The position numbers and the translations under genes are program-made. Below the pieces are notes generated by a model. That model was given only the letters and a program-made list of their open reading frames with translations. It searched no databases and had not been told where the DNA came from. From the NCBI RefSeq assembly GCF_000021985.1, contig NC_011901.1, positions 2,552,501 to 2,616,500 of the forward strand: 64,000 bases of DNA. Direction: 5' to 3'. Shown here piece by piece: positions 44,554 through 56,205 of the stretch (position 1 is its first letter; every line of letters starts with the position of its first letter). Source of the stretch: Thioalkalivibrio sulfidiphilus HL-EbGr7. Its GTDB lineage: Bacteria > Pseudomonadota > Gammaproteobacteria > Ectothiorhodospirales > Ectothiorhodospiraceae.

Positions 44554-46509
44554 TCAACTGGGGTCGCTGGAGTATACGTGATAGCGGTTGCGGCCGTGTT
44601 CCTTGGCAGTGTAACAGGCCTCGTCGGCCGCCTTGAGGATCGCACCCAGGTTTCCGCTTTGCCGATCGATGAGCACCAGTCCCTGGCTCACGCCCACCCG
44701 GTAGGTCTCTCCCCCGGATACGTAGCTGTAGCCGGCAATGGCATCGCGCAGCTTCTCCGCCACGGCGATCCCCGCCTCCAGTTCGCAGTTCAGGAGCAGG
44801 ATGCCGAACTCGTCGCCGCCGATCCGGGCGGCGGTGTCCGTGGAACGCACCTGCCGTTCCAGCATGTCGGCCACCTCCCTGAGCACCTGGTCGCCGGCGG
44901 CATGGCCCAGGGTGTCGTTGATGGCCTTGAACCAGTCCAGGTCCAGGAAGATCAGCACGTGGGTCTGGCCGCTCTTCTGGCTGCCATCCACGGCCCGGGA
45001 CAAGCGGGTCTCGAACTCCCGGCGGTTGACCAGGCCGGTGAGCGGGTCGTGGGCCGCCTGGAACTTGAGCTGGCGTGCCAGGGTGCGCAGTTCCGTTACG
45101 TCATGGATCACCAGCACGCAGCCCGAGACCCGGCTGAGCCCGGCGCGGATGGTGGAGGTGGTGATCTTCACCGAGTATTCCTGGCCGTCGCGACCCAGCA
45201 GCAGGCCGTCGAAGGTGTACGGCCGCGGCTCCCGCATGCTGGCGCTGTGGCGGGCGAGGTTGCCCAGTTCCTTGCGGCTGGACTCGTCCACCAGGTGGAA
45301 CACCTGCCGGTAGTCATGGCCCTGGACATCCGGCAGGCTGCAATGCCCCATGCGCTCGGCCACCGGATTCATGTACTGGATCAGGCCCTGGGTGTCGGTG
45401 GTCACCACCGCGTCGCCGATGGAGCGCAGGGTGTTGGCCAGGCTCACCCGGGAGGCGGTCAGACTGCGGTTCAGCCGCATCACGAAGGCCAGGAAACCGG
45501 TGAGCAGGATGCCCAGGATCCCGGCGAACCAGGGGCCATAGACGGTGAGCACCTCGCGCAGGGTGATCACCTCGTCGGGCTGGTAGAGGCCTACCTTGAG
45601 TTCGCGCATCAGGTCATGGACCGGATCGTAGTTGAGCGGGATGGTCCAGCCGGCGATCTCGGCGGCATCCAGCGCGGGGTGACCTTGCGGCAGTGCGAAC
45701 AGGGCCTGGAGCACCCGCTTGGCCAGATCCTCGTCCATGTCCGGCTGCACCGCCAGCGGCCATTCCGGGTACAGGCGGGTGCTGTGCAGGAACGGGAAAC
45801 CCGGCGTGGTCCGGGCATTGAGGACATGAAACTCGTCGGCGCGGATACGCCCCTCATTGATCCACTGTTCCAGCAGTTCGGTGCGGAAGGTGCCGGCATC
45901 CACCTGGCCTGAACGCACCGCCTCCATGACCAGGTCCACCGGAAATCCGGTGAATTCCAGCTGCATGTCCTGCAGCGGCTCGATGCCGTGATCACGCAGT
46001 TCCTTCCAGCCCATCCACCAGCCACCGAAACCATCCGGATGGATGGCGGCGAATCGCTTGCCGCGCAGATCAGCGATCTCGCGGATGTCGTCGCGGTCGG
46101 CCCGGCTGATGATCACCGCACCGAAGCGGGTGGAGGTGCCGGTGGGGCGCTGGCTGATCAGGGTGGCGATGCGGGTGATACCGTGGCGCTGGTTGAGTGC
46201 CACGTAGGAACCGGAGTTGGTGATGACGAAATCCGCCTCGCCACTGGCCACGGCCTCCTCGATGGTGTCATTGGTCAGCGGCAGGATGCGGAACTGCACG
46301 CCGGGCAATTGCGATTCCAGGTACTCGGCGGTGGGCGACCACATGCGCACCGCCTCGTCCATGCCTCGGAAGGCCAGCACGCCGATGGTGATCTCATCGT
46401 GGTGATGCCAGGCCTTGATGGGCGATGCGAAGACCAGCAGCCACAGGCAGACCGAGGCCGCGACTACCACGGGCTTGCGCCAGGCAGATGACCATGAGCC
46501 TTGCTTCAT
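44554..46509 (-). CDS. PhnD-like sensor, PAS, GGDEF diguanylate cyclase
   Basis: A 651-residue inner-membrane protein. After a signal/anchor helix (about 10-30), residues 35-300 form a phosphate/phosphonate-binding (PhnD-like) periplasmic domain (ITIGVLAFRGMDEAVRMWSPTAEYLE). A membrane helix (about 312-335) leads to a PAS domain (about 345-470) and a GGDEF domain with RIGGDEFGILL. The allosteric I-site RxxD precedes it (RSTD). It probably makes c-di-GMP in response to a periplasmic ligand; the ligand is not known. Confidence 0.92.
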   Translation of the reverse strand: MKQGSWSSAWRKPVVVAASVCLWLLVFASPIKAWHHHDEITIGVLAFRGMDEAVRMWSPTAEYLESQLPGVQFRILPLTNDTIEEAVASGEADFVITNSGSYVALNQRHGITRIATLISQRPTGTSTRFGAVIISRADRDDIREIADLRGKRFAAIHPDGFGGWWMGWKELRDHGIEPLQDMQLEFTGFPVDLVMEAVRSGQVDAGTFRTELLEQWINEGRIRADEFHVLNARTTPGFPFLHSTRLYPEWPLAVQPDMDEDLAKRVLQALFALPQGHPALDAAEIAGWTIPLNYDPVHDLMRELKVGLYQPDEVITLREVLTVYGPWFAGILGILLTGFLAFVMRLNRSLTASRVSLANTLRSIGDAVVTTDTQGLIQYMNPVAERMGHCSLPDVQGHDYRQVFHLVDESSRKELGNLARHSASMREPRPYTFDGLLLGRDGQEYSVKITTSTIRAGLSRVSGCVLVIHDVTELRTLARQLKFQAAHDPLTGLVNRREFETRLSRAVDGSQKSGQTHVLIFLDLDWFKAINDTLGHAAGDQVLREVADMLERQVRSTDTAARIGGDEFGILLLNCELEAGIAVAEKLRDAIAGYSYVSGGETYRVGVSQGLVLIDRQSGNLGAILKAADEACYTAKEHGRNRYHVYSSDPS

Positions 46510-46542
46510 CGTCCGGCGCCCCGGTGCCCGGCAGTGCGCCGC

Positions 46543-47757
<1,215 letters not shown>

Positions 47758-47811
47758 GGAGGAACCTTCAAAGAAAAAGTTGAGGATAGGGGGCGGGATT
47801 ATACGTAAGGG

Positions 47812-47888
47812 GAGATTCAAAGTTCAAAATTCAAGATTCAAAGGGGTTCTCTGTCCTTTGAATCTTGAATTTTGAATCTTGAATTTAT
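47812..47888. repeat. Heptad inverted element, TTGAATT type (copy 2)
   Basis: The left arm (GATTCAAAGTTCAAAATTC and GATTCAAAGG) and right arm (CCTTTGAATCTTGAATTTTG and ATCTTGAATTTA) are complementary around a short spacer. It lies upstream of argG and downstream of the MotY-like gene, both minus strand. Confidence 0.83.
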
Positions 47889-47895
47889 ATCGCCC

Positions 47896-48738
47896 CTATG
47901 GCGCCAGCCAGACCGTCGCGCGGCGGTTCAGGGCCCAGGCGGCCTCGCCCTCGCCCGGGTCCAGGGGCCAGGTGGCGCCGAAGGAACGCAGCTCGATGCG
48001 GTTGCGGGGGATGCCGTAGACATCCAGGAAGGTACGCACCGCCTCGGCGCGACGCCGGGACAGGGGGTCATTGATGGTGTCGCCACCGCGCACGTCGGCA
48101 TGACCGGCCACGATCACCCGCATGTGGCGCTGGGCGCGCCAGGCGGTGAGGACCTCACGCAGGGTCTCGTGGGCCCGGGCATCCAGGCGGCTCAGGTTGG
48201 TGTCAAAATGCACCCGCCACTCGGCCACCGGCCGGAAATCCAGCTGGATCATGCCGGCCCGGCAACGGCTGAATTCCGCCTGCACATCCCGGAAACGCAC
48301 CGTGGAGACCGCCGCCGCCACCTGGAAGCCGCCGGCCCCGGGGGACGGATGCTCCACGCTCAGCTGGTAGCCGGCCTCCAGGGCGTGAAAGAGTTCCAGG
48401 GTGGTGGCCCTGTCCAGGCTCAGGGTCCGGGCCTCGGAGCCCACGTCCGCCAGGTGCCGGGGACGCAGGTCATGACGCCAGTTGGGCGGCACCAGCACCA
48501 GCCGCGCCTCTCGGCCCGAGGCGCCGGAGAGATCGGTATCCAGCCTGAATCCCAGCTCGTGGCCGGCCCGCTCCTGGAAGCGCGCCACCCCGTAGCGGGG
48601 GATCTCGTGGCGCAGTTCGCAGGCATCCGGCGCGCTGCTGACCGTCCAGAAGGACTGCTCCAGGCGCGCGCCGAACTCCACCCCCGCCCAGGCGGGCGCG
48701 GCGGCAAACAGCATGAGGATCGCCATAAGTCGGGCCAT
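47896..48738 (-). CDS. OmpA-family protein resembling MotY
   Basis: A 280-residue secreted protein (signal peptide about 1-18, MARLMAILMLFAAAPAWA). The N-terminal domain (about 20-150) is like MotY of the sodium-driven flagellar motor, and the C-terminal OmpA domain (HFDTNLSRLDARAHETL...VAGHADVRGGDTINDPLSRRRAEAVRTFL) binds peptidoglycan. MotY forms the T ring around the flagellar motor. No flagellar genes are near, so the assignment rests on domain layout. Confidence 0.82.
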   Translation of the reverse strand: MARLMAILMLFAAAPAWAGVEFGARLEQSFWTVSSAPDACELRHEIPRYGVARFQERAGHELGFRLDTDLSGASGREARLVLVPPNWRHDLRPRHLADVGSEARTLSLDRATTLELFHALEAGYQLSVEHPSPGAGGFQVAAAVSTVRFRDVQAEFSRCRAGMIQLDFRPVAEWRVHFDTNLSRLDARAHETLREVLTAWRAQRHMRVIVAGHADVRGGDTINDPLSRRRAEAVRTFLDVYGIPRNRIELRSFGATWPLDPGEGEAAWALNRRATVWLAP

Positions 48739-48783
48739 AGACCCTGTATCGGCGGGCGTGTGCGGGACTTTAGAAGAACCTGC

Positions 48784-48950
48784 CGCGCAGAAGCGGAGGC
48801 ACAGAGCAATGCATAAGGCGTGGACAGGATTGACATGATTAACAGGATTGTCGGGAATCTCGTTCAGAAATCCCGTTAATCATGTCAATCCTGTCAACAA
48901 AGCTTTTTCTCTGCGTCTTCGCGTCTTTGCGTCGAAGGCTTTCAGGGGCA
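48784..48950. repeat. Nested intergenic element: CGCAGA arms around AACATGATT arms
   Basis: The outer arms are CGCAGAAGCGGAGGCACAG (left) and TTTCTCTGCGTCTTCGCG (right). The inner arms are GACAGGATTGACATGATTAA (about 48821-48840) and TTAATCATGTCAATCCTGTC (about 48875-48895), with a further inner ATCTCGTTCAGAAAT spacer. The same nesting is seen at 58517-58710. Confidence 0.8.
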
Positions 48951-48956
48951 GGGAAT

Positions 48957-50696
48957 CTACTTCCGCTTGGGCGCCATGATGTCCGTGACGCTGCCGTGGG
49001 CCACCTCAGCGGCGAAGCAGATGGTTTCGGACAGGGTCGGGTGGGGGTGCACGGTCAGGCCGATGTCTTCCATGTCGGCACCCATCTCCAGGGCCAGCAC
49101 CGTCTCGCCGATCAGCTCGCCAGCGTTGGGGCCGACGATGCCGGCGCCCATCACCCGGCCGTGTTCGTCGAACAGCAGCTTGGTCAGGCCGCTGTCGCCG
49201 CCCACGCTGATGGCCCGGCCGCTGGCGGCCCAGGGGAACACGCCCTTGGTGTACTCGATGCCCTGGGCCTTGGCCTCGGTCTCGGTGATGCCCATCCAGG
49301 CCACCTCCGGGTGGGTGTAGGCCACGGAGGGGATGGCCCGGGCGTCGAAGTGGGACTTCTCGCCGGCGGCGACCTCGGCGGCCACCTTGCCCTCATGGGC
49401 CGCCTTGTGGGCCAGCATGGGCTGGCCGACGATGTCGCCGATGGCGAAGATGTGGGCCACGTTGGTGCGCTGCTGCTTGTCCACGTTGATGAAACCGCGC
49501 TCATCCACCTGCACGCCTGCGGCCTCGGCATTGATCTTCTTGCCGTTGGGGCTGCGGCCCACGGCCACCAGCACCCGGTCGAAGGTGTCTGTCTCCGGGG
49601 CCTTGCCGCCCTCGAAGCTCACCTTGATGCCCTGCCTGGTGGCCTCGGCCCTGGCCACCTTGGTGCCGGTGTAGATGGCCTCGTAGCGGCCCTTGATGCG
49701 CTTCTCCAGCGGCCGCACCAGATCGCGGTCGGCGCCGGGCATGAGCTCGTTGGACAGTTCGCAGACCGTCACCTTGGCGCCCAGGGCGTCGTAGACACAG
49801 GCCATTTCCAGGCCGATGATGCCGCCGCCCACCACCAGCAGGCGCTTGGGCACGTCTTTGAGCATCAGGGCGTCGGTGGAATCCATGACGCGTTCGTCGT
49901 CCCAAGGGAAGCCGGGCAGCTTCACCGCCTGGGAGCCGGCGGCGATGATGGCCTGCTCGAAACCGATCACCTGCGTGCCGTCCTTGCCCTCCACCGTGAG
50001 GGTGTTGGCAGAGGAGAACTGCCCCGTGCCATGGACCACGCGCACCTTGCGCTGCTTGGCCAGCTGCTTGAGGCCGCCGGTGAGCTTGCCCACCACGCCG
50101 TCCTTGTAGCTGGCCAGTTTCTTGAGGTCGATCCTGGGCTTGCCGAAAGTGATGCCGTGCTCGGCAAAGGCCTCGGCCTCCTCAATCACCTGGCCCGCAT
50201 GCAGCAGGGCCTTGGAGGGGATGCAGCCCACGTTCAGGCACACGCCGCCGATCTCGGCGTAACGCTCCACCATGACCACGTCCAGGCCCAGGTCTGCGGC
50301 GCGGAAGGCGGCGGTGTAGCCGCCAGGACCGGAACCCAGTACCAGTAGCTGGCAGTTGATGTCGGCGTCGCCGGGGGCGGTGGCCGAGGCCTTGGCCGCC
50401 GGTGCCTTGGCTTCGGACTTGGCAGACTTGTCGGCGGGCTTGGCCGCCTCGGCCTCGTCCACCTCCAGATCCAGGATGGCGTCGCCCTGGGAGACCTTGC
50501 CGCCCTTCTTCACCTTGAGCCCCTTGACCTTGCCGGCCTGGGGCGCGGGGATGTCGATGCTGGCCTTCTCGGATTCCAGGGTGATGAGCGGGTCTTCCGG
50601 CTTGACCTTGTCACCGGGTTTCACCAGGACGTCGATGATCTCCACGCCCTTGAAATCGCCGATGTCCGGCACCTTGATCTCAACCACCTTGCCCAT
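48957..50696 (-). CDS. lpdA: Dihydrolipoyl dehydrogenase with N-terminal lipoyl domain
   Basis: E3 of the pyruvate dehydrogenase complex: it reoxidises dihydrolipoamide with NAD. Of 579 residues, about 1-80 form a lipoyl domain ([15 protein letters not shown], lipoylated Lys) joined by an Ala/Lys-rich linker to the flavoprotein (from about 115). The FAD region [15 protein letters not shown], redox disulfide [13 protein letters not shown] and catalytic VHPHPTLSE are present. The lipoyl fusion occurs in a group of bacterial E3 proteins. It lies downstream of aceF and aceE. Confidence 0.96.
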   Translation of the reverse strand: MGKVVEIKVPDIGDFKGVEIIDVLVKPGDKVKPEDPLITLESEKASIDIPAPQAGKVKGLKVKKGGKVSQGDAILDLEVDEAEAAKPADKSAKSEAKAPAAKASATAPGDADINCQLLVLGSGPGGYTAAFRAADLGLDVVMVERYAEIGGVCLNVGCIPSKALLHAGQVIEEAEAFAEHGITFGKPRIDLKKLASYKDGVVGKLTGGLKQLAKQRKVRVVHGTGQFSSANTLTVEGKDGTQVIGFEQAIIAAGSQAVKLPGFPWDDERVMDSTDALMLKDVPKRLLVVGGGIIGLEMACVYDALGAKVTVCELSNELMPGADRDLVRPLEKRIKGRYEAIYTGTKVARAEATRQGIKVSFEGGKAPETDTFDRVLVAVGRSPNGKKINAEAAGVQVDERGFINVDKQQRTNVAHIFAIGDIVGQPMLAHKAAHEGKVAAEVAAGEKSHFDARAIPSVAYTHPEVAWMGITETEAKAQGIEYTKGVFPWAASGRAISVGGDSGLTKLLFDEHGRVMGAGIVGPNAGELIGETVLALEMGADMEDIGLTVHPHPTLSETICFAAEVAHGSVTDIMAPKRK

Positions 50697-50760
50697 GGCA
50701 AAACTCCGATTTGTTCTCGTATGTTCAGACCCTACGTGACAAGCGATGGGCCACAGTTGC

Positions 50761-50832
50761 CTGTAGGTCGGGCTTCAGCCCGACAACGGCGGCTCCGACG
50801 GGCACCGGCGTCGGGCTGAAGCCCGACCTACG
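50761..50832. repeat. GTCGGGCT-type palindromic repeat pair (copy 2)
   Basis: GTAGGTCGGGCTTCAGCCCG and CGGGCTGAAGCCCGACCTAC are inverted copies around a GGCGGCTCCGACGGGCACCG spacer. It lies between lpdA and aceF. Confidence 0.8.
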
Positions 50833-50847
50833 ACCGGCACCCCTTCT

Positions 50848-50878
50848 TGCCTCTTGTCTCTTGTATCCTGCCTCTCGC
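50848..50878. repeat. Lone GAGACAA-type heptad arm before the aceF stop
   Basis: On the plus strand it reads TTGCCTCTTGTCTCTTGTAT followed by CCTGCCTCTCG. There is no matching arm nearby. It runs into CGCGCCTTCCTACA at the aceF stop; nearly the same junction (TGCGCCTTCCTACA) occurs at the erpA stop. Confidence 0.7.
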
Positions 50879-50884
50879 GCCTTC

Positions 50885-52192
50885 CTACAGAAGCATCCTG
50901 CGCATATCCGACAGCCGGCTGCTCAAAAAGGTCGTGAAGCGTGCGCCCAGCGCGCCGTCGATGACCCTGTGATCATAGGACAGGGACAGGGGCAGGATCA
51001 TGCGCGGGGTGAATTCCTTGCCGTTCCACACCGGCTGCATCTTGGCCCGGGAGACGCCCAGGATGGCCACCTCGGGGGCGTTGACGATGGGCGTGAACGA
51101 GGTGCCGCCGATGCCGCCGAGGCTGGAGATGGTGAAGCAGCCCCCCTGCATATCGGCGGGCTTGAGCTTCTTGTCCCGGGCCTTCTGGGACATCTCCTGC
51201 AGGGCCCGGGCGATATCCACCAGGCTCATGCGGTCCACGTCGCGGATCACCGGCACCACCAGGCCGTCAGGCGTGTCCACCGCCACACCGACGTGATAGT
51301 ACTGTTTGAGGATCAGGTGCTCGCCGGTGGCATCCAGGGAGGCGTTCACCCGCGGGTATTCCTTGAGCGCCGAGACCACCGCCTTCATCAGGAAGGCCAG
51401 GAAGGTGATCTTCACCCCCTTGTCCTTGTATTCCTCGGCCAGGGTCTTGCGGAAGGACTCCAGCTCGGTGATGTCCGCCTCGTCGAACTGGGTGACGTGG
51501 GGGATGGTCACCCAGTTGCGGTGCAGGTTCTGACCGGTGAGCTTGTTGATCTTGGTCAGCGCCTGGGTCTCCACAGGACCGAACTGGCTGAAGTCGATCT
51601 CCGGCATGGGCGCCACGCCCAGACCGCCGCCGCCCTGGGCGAGCGCCCGCTTCACGTAGCCCTGCACGTCTTCCCTGAGGATGCGCCCCTTGGGGCCGCT
51701 GCCGTCCACGGCGCCCAGATCCACGCCCAGTTCCCGGGCGAAACGGCGCACCGTGGGCGAGGCATGGGCCTTGCGGAAGCCCTCCTCGTTGACCAACCCC
51801 GCCGTGGGCGAGGGGCGCGGACCGGCGGGCCGCGCGGGCTCGGCGGCGGACCCGGTGTCGGCGCGCTCCGGCTCGGCGGCCTTGGGCGAGGGCGCCGGTT
51901 CGGCGGGTTTCTCCGCGGCCTTCTGCGCCGGCTTTTCGGCGGGCGCGCCGGCCGCGGCCTCCATGTCGGCGATGGCATCGCCCTGGGAGACCCGGTCGCC
52001 CTTTTTCACCTTCAGCGCCTTGATGACACCGGCGCCCGGGGACGGGATGTCGATGGTGGCCTTGTCGGATTCCAGGGTAATGAGCGGGTCCTCGGCCTTG
52101 ACCGCGTCACCCGGCTTGACCAGCACATCGATGATTTCCACGTCCTTGAAATCCCCGATGTCCGGGACCTTCACCTCAACCACGTTGCTCAT
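50885..52192 (-). CDS. aceF: Pyruvate dehydrogenase E2, dihydrolipoyllysine acetyltransferase
   Basis: The E2 core that transfers acetyl groups to CoA. The 435-residue protein has one lipoyl domain (about 1-80, ITLESDKATIDIPSP), an Ala/Pro linker, the E1/E3-binding domain (SPTVRRFARELGVDLGAVDG, about 140-170) and the catalytic domain ending in LSYDHRVIDGALGARF with the His/Asp pair. A single lipoyl domain is fewer than the three of E. coli. It lies between aceE and lpdA. Confidence 0.97.
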   Translation of the reverse strand: MSNVVEVKVPDIGDFKDVEIIDVLVKPGDAVKAEDPLITLESDKATIDIPSPGAGVIKALKVKKGDRVSQGDAIADMEAAAGAPAEKPAQKAAEKPAEPAPSPKAAEPERADTGSAAEPARPAGPRPSPTAGLVNEEGFRKAHASPTVRRFARELGVDLGAVDGSGPKGRILREDVQGYVKRALAQGGGGLGVAPMPEIDFSQFGPVETQALTKINKLTGQNLHRNWVTIPHVTQFDEADITELESFRKTLAEEYKDKGVKITFLAFLMKAVVSALKEYPRVNASLDATGEHLILKQYYHVGVAVDTPDGLVVPVIRDVDRMSLVDIARALQEMSQKARDKKLKPADMQGGCFTISSLGGIGGTSFTPIVNAPEVAILGVSRAKMQPVWNGKEFTPRMILPLSLSYDHRVIDGALGARFTTFLSSRLSDMRRMLL

Positions 52193-52248
52193 CTCGCAAC
52201 TCCAGTGTCTTGTAATCGATCAACGCAACTCAAAGCCCCACCGCGCGC

Positions 52249-54915
52249 TCAGGCGCGCAGCGGGTTGGGCCGGTTCACGTCGATGCCGTATTTCTTGATC
52301 GCCTCGCCCACCTTGGAGGCGGCGATGGCGCCCTCGTCGGCCAGGGCCTTCAGTGCCGCCACGACCACGAAGTGGCGGTCCACCTCGAAGTGGCGACGCA
52401 GGGCGGAGCGCAGGTCGGAACGACCGAAGCCGTCGGTGCCCAGCACCACGTAACGCCCGGGCACCCAGGCGCGGATCTGGTCCGCGTAGGCCTTCACGTA
52501 GTCGGTGGCGGCGATCACCGGGCCCTCGGCGTCCTTGAGGCACCGGGTCACGTAGGCCTCGCGGGGCCTGGCATCCGGGTGCAGCAGGTTGTGACGCTCG
52601 CAATCGCGGCCCTCGCGGGCCAGCTCGGTGAAGCTGGTGGCGCTCCAGATATCCGATTCCACGCCGAAGTCGCTCTTGAGCAGCTCGGCGGCAGCGATCA
52701 CCTCGCGCAGGATGGCGCCGGAGCCCATCAGCTGCACGCGCTGCTTCTTGCCGCGCCCGCCCTTCTGGAACAGGTACATGCCCTTGACGATACCCTCCTC
52801 GGCGCCCTTGGGCAGGGCCGGCTGAGGATAATTCTCGTTCATGACGGTGATGTAGTAGAAGACGCTCTCCTGCTCGGCGTACATGCGGCGCAGGCCGTCG
52901 TGCACGATCACCGCCAGCTCGTAGGCGAAGGTGGGGTCGTAGCTGATGCAGTTGGGGACGTTGGCGGCCATCATCAGGCTGTGACCGTCCTGGTGCTGCA
53001 GGCCCTCGCCGGCCAGCGTGGTGCGACCGGCGGTGGCGCCCATGAGGAAGCCGCGCGCCTGCATGTCGCCGGCGGCCCAGATGAGATCCCCCACCCGCTG
53101 GAAGCCGAACATGGAATAGAAGATATAGAAGGGGATCATGTTCACGCCGTGGGTGGAGTACGACGTGGCGGCGGCGATCCACGAGGACATGGAACCGGCC
53201 TCGTTGATGCCCTCCTCCAGGATCTGACCCTGCTTGTCCTCCTTGTAGTACATCACCTGGTCACGGTCCTGGGGCTCGTAGAGCTGGCCCACGGAGGAGT
53301 AGATGCCCAGCTGGCGGAACAGGCCCTCCATGCCGAAGGTGCGCGCCTCGTCGGGCACGATGGGCACCACGTGGCGGCCCGCCTTCTTGTCCCGGGCGAG
53401 CGCGGTGATCATGCGCACGAAGGCCATGGTGGTGGACATCTCGCGCTCGCCGCTGGATTCCAGCAGGGCGTCGAACACGGACAGCTCCGGGATCTCGAGC
53501 GGCGCGGCCTTGTGCTTGCGCACCGGCATGTAGCCGCCGAGTGCCTTGCGCCGCTCGTGCATGTACTTCATCTCCGGCGCGTCCTCGTCCGGCTTGATGT
53601 ACTCGGCGCGCTCCACCTGCTCGTCGCTGAGCGGGATGCTGAAGCGGTCGCGGAAGGCCTTCATGTCGTCCACGCCCAGCTTCTTCTGGCTGTGGGTGCG
53701 CATCTGGCCCTCGCCGGCGCCGCCCATGCCGTAGCCCTTCACGGTATGGGCGAGGATCACGGTCGGCCCGTCGGTGTATTCCATGGCGGCCTTGTAGGCG
53801 GCGTAGACCTTGTAAGGGTCGTGGCCACCGCGGTTCAGGCGCCAGATGTCCTCGTCGGTCATCTTGGCCACCATGGCCTTGAGTTCCGGGTACTTGCCAA
53901 AGAAATGCTCGCGCACGTAGGCGCCGTCCTTGGACTTGTAGTTCTGATAATCGCCGTCCACGGCCTCCATCATGCGCTGGTGCAGCAGACCCTTGGTGTC
54001 CCGGGCCAGCAGCGGATCCCAGTAGCTTCCCCAGAGCACCTTGATCACGTTCCAGCCGGCGCCGCGGAACGTGGCTTCCAGCTCCTGCACGATCTTGCCG
54101 TTGCCGCGCACCGGGCCGTCCAGGCGCTGCAGGTTACAGTTGACCACGAAGGTGAGGTTGTCGAGCTTCTCCCGGGAGCCCAGGGAGATGGCGCCCAGGG
54201 ACTCCGGCTCGTCCACCTCGCCGTCGCCCATGAAGCACCACACCTTGCGGTCCTTGGTGTTGGCCAGACCGCGGTCCTGCAGGTACTTCATGAAGCGGGC
54301 CTGGTAGATGGCCATGATGGGGCCGAGGCCCATGGACACCGTGGGGAACTGCCAGAAATCCGGCATCAGCCAGGGGTGCGGGTAGGAGGACAGGCCCTTG
54401 CCGTCCACCTCCTGGCGGAAGTGGTCAAGCTGCTCGGCCGTGAGGCGCCCCTCCAGGAAGGCCCGGGCGTAGATGCCCGGCGAGGAGTGACCCTGCACGA
54501 ACAGCAGGTCGCCGCCATGCTCATGGGAAGGGGCGCGCCAGAAGTGGTTGAAGCCCACGTCGTAGAGGGTGGCGGCGGAGGCGAAGGTGGCGATGTGGCC
54601 GCCCAGCTCGGCGCTGATGCGGTTGGCCTTCACCACCATGGCCATGGCGTTCCAGCGGATGTAGGAGCGGATGCGATGTTCCAGATCACCGTCACCCGGA
54701 TACTCGGGCTCCAGGTGCGGCGGGATGGTATTCACGTAGGCCGTGTTGGCCGAATACGGCAGGAAGGCGCCGGAACGGCGGGCCTGGTCCACCAAGCGTT
54801 CCAGCAGGTAATGCGCCCGCTCGGGGCCCTCCGCCTTGATGACCGCCTCAAGGGCGTCGAGCCACTCCTGGGTTTCCTGGGCGTCCAGATCCTGGGTCTG
54901 ATTCTGCTGTGTCAT
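52249..54915 (-). CDS. aceE: Pyruvate dehydrogenase E1, homodimeric type
   Basis: TPP-dependent decarboxylation of pyruvate and acetylation of E2 lipoate. The 888-residue length and single chain fit the homodimeric AceE. The TPP/Mg motif is MGDGEVDEPESLGAI...NCNLQRLDGPVRGN, and the catalytic region includes GGHIATFASAATLYDVGFNHF and HTVKGYGMGGAGEG. ATG 54915. It is the first gene of the aceE-aceF-lpdA group. The divergent pyrC starts 249 bp away. The TPP it uses links to thiD/thiE in the window. Confidence 0.98.
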   Translation of the reverse strand: MTQQNQTQDLDAQETQEWLDALEAVIKAEGPERAHYLLERLVDQARRSGAFLPYSANTAYVNTIPPHLEPEYPGDGDLEHRIRSYIRWNAMAMVVKANRISAELGGHIATFASAATLYDVGFNHFWRAPSHEHGGDLLFVQGHSSPGIYARAFLEGRLTAEQLDHFRQEVDGKGLSSYPHPWLMPDFWQFPTVSMGLGPIMAIYQARFMKYLQDRGLANTKDRKVWCFMGDGEVDEPESLGAISLGSREKLDNLTFVVNCNLQRLDGPVRGNGKIVQELEATFRGAGWNVIKVLWGSYWDPLLARDTKGLLHQRMMEAVDGDYQNYKSKDGAYVREHFFGKYPELKAMVAKMTDEDIWRLNRGGHDPYKVYAAYKAAMEYTDGPTVILAHTVKGYGMGGAGEGQMRTHSQKKLGVDDMKAFRDRFSIPLSDEQVERAEYIKPDEDAPEMKYMHERRKALGGYMPVRKHKAAPLEIPELSVFDALLESSGEREMSTTMAFVRMITALARDKKAGRHVVPIVPDEARTFGMEGLFRQLGIYSSVGQLYEPQDRDQVMYYKEDKQGQILEEGINEAGSMSSWIAAATSYSTHGVNMIPFYIFYSMFGFQRVGDLIWAAGDMQARGFLMGATAGRTTLAGEGLQHQDGHSLMMAANVPNCISYDPTFAYELAVIVHDGLRRMYAEQESVFYYITVMNENYPQPALPKGAEEGIVKGMYLFQKGGRGKKQRVQLMGSGAILREVIAAAELLKSDFGVESDIWSATSFTELAREGRDCERHNLLHPDARPREAYVTRCLKDAEGPVIAATDYVKAYADQIRAWVPGRYVVLGTDGFGRSDLRSALRRHFEVDRHFVVVAALKALADEGAIAASKVGEAIKKYGIDVNRPNPLRA

Positions 54916-55164
54916 GCCAGCCTCGTGGGGTCAGGTTCCGTGACCGGCCGACCATCCCCTGCTCCATCGGGGCGGACACAGGCGGGAGGGTCAAACCGGG
55001 GAGAATCCTGATATGTTAGTCATTCTGTTGAGCCCGCCCGTGATCACGGGGCAGAGCAAAGCCGGGTATGTTCAAGCCTCGGGGCAAACAGGTCAATGTG
55101 CAGCGCAGCAATCGGCACACCCCGTCACGCCCGCAAGCTACCGAAAAGACACAGGAATCAGGCC

Positions 55165-56205
55165 ATGACCGTCCCCCAGACCCTCACCCTGCGACGTCCC
55201 GACGACTGGCACCTGCACCTGCGCGACGGCGCAGTGCTCAAGGACGTGGTGCCGCATACTGCCGCGCGCTTCGCCCGGGCCATCATCATGCCCAACCTCA
55301 AGCCGCCGGTGACCACCACTGCCCAGGCCGAGGGCTACCGCGACCGCATCCTGGCGGCGGTGCCCGAGGGCGTGGACTTCACCCCGCTGATGACCCTGTA
55401 CCTCACGGACGCCACCTCCCCGGAAGAGATCCAGCGCGCCCGGGACAGCGGCATCGTGTTCGGCGTCAAGCTCTATCCGGCCGGCGCCACCACCCATTCC
55501 GATGCCGGCGTGACCCACATCCGCCATACCTACGCCGCCCTGGAGGCCATGCAGGCCGCGGGTCTGCCCCTGCTGATCCACGGCGAGGCCACCGACCCGG
55601 CCGTGGACGTGTTCGACCGGGAGGCGGTGTTCATCGAACAGACCCTCGCGCCCCTGCGCAGGGACTTCCCGGAACTGAAGATCGTGTTCGAACACATCAC
55701 CACCGCAGATGCCGTGGCCTTCGTGCGCGAGGCCGGTGAGCGGGTGGGCGCCACGGTGACCCCGCAGCACATCCTCATGAACCGCAACGCCCTGTTCCAG
55801 GGCGGCATCCGCCCGCATCACTACTGCCTGCCGGTGCTCAAGCGGGAAAGCCATCGCAAGGCCATCATGGACGTGCTGGCCGAGGGCCACCCGCGCTTCT
55901 TCCTGGGTACCGACAGCGCGCCCCATGCCAAGGGCGCCAAGGAGTCCGCCTGCGGCTGCGCCGGCATCTACAGCGCCCATGGCGCCATCGAACTCTACGC
56001 CGAGGCCTTCGAGCAGGCCGGCGCGCTGGACAGGCTGGAGGGCTTCGCCAGCCTCAACGGCCCGCGCTTCTACGGCCTGCCGGTGAACGAGGAGCGCATC
56101 ACCCTGGTGAAGCAGGACTGGGAGGTGCCCGGGGAGTATCCCCTGGGTGGCGAGACGGTGGTGCCCCTGCGGGCCGGCGGGAAGATAGGCTGGAAACTCG
56201 TCTGA
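55165..56205 (+). CDS. pyrC: Dihydroorotase
   Basis: Zinc amidohydrolase of pyrimidine synthesis that closes N-carbamoyl-aspartate to dihydroorotate. The 346-residue protein has the metal site [23 protein letters not shown] with the carbamylated Lys, and [13 protein letters not shown]. It is the type-II PyrC of enterobacteria and related groups. ATG 55165; the upstream frame is not supported. A heptad repeat begins at the TGA stop. Confidence 0.97.
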   Translation: MTVPQTLTLRRPDDWHLHLRDGAVLKDVVPHTAARFARAIIMPNLKPPVTTTAQAEGYRDRILAAVPEGVDFTPLMTLYLTDATSPEEIQRARDSGIVFGVKLYPAGATTHSDAGVTHIRHTYAALEAMQAAGLPLLIHGEATDPAVDVFDREAVFIEQTLAPLRRDFPELKIVFEHITTADAVAFVREAGERVGATVTPQHILMNRNALFQGGIRPHHYCLPVLKRESHRKAIMDVLAEGHPRFFLGTDSAPHAKGAKESACGCAGIYSAHGAIELYAEAFEQAGALDRLEGFASLNGPRFYGLPVNEERITLVKQDWEVPGEYPLGGETVVPLRAGGKIGWKLV

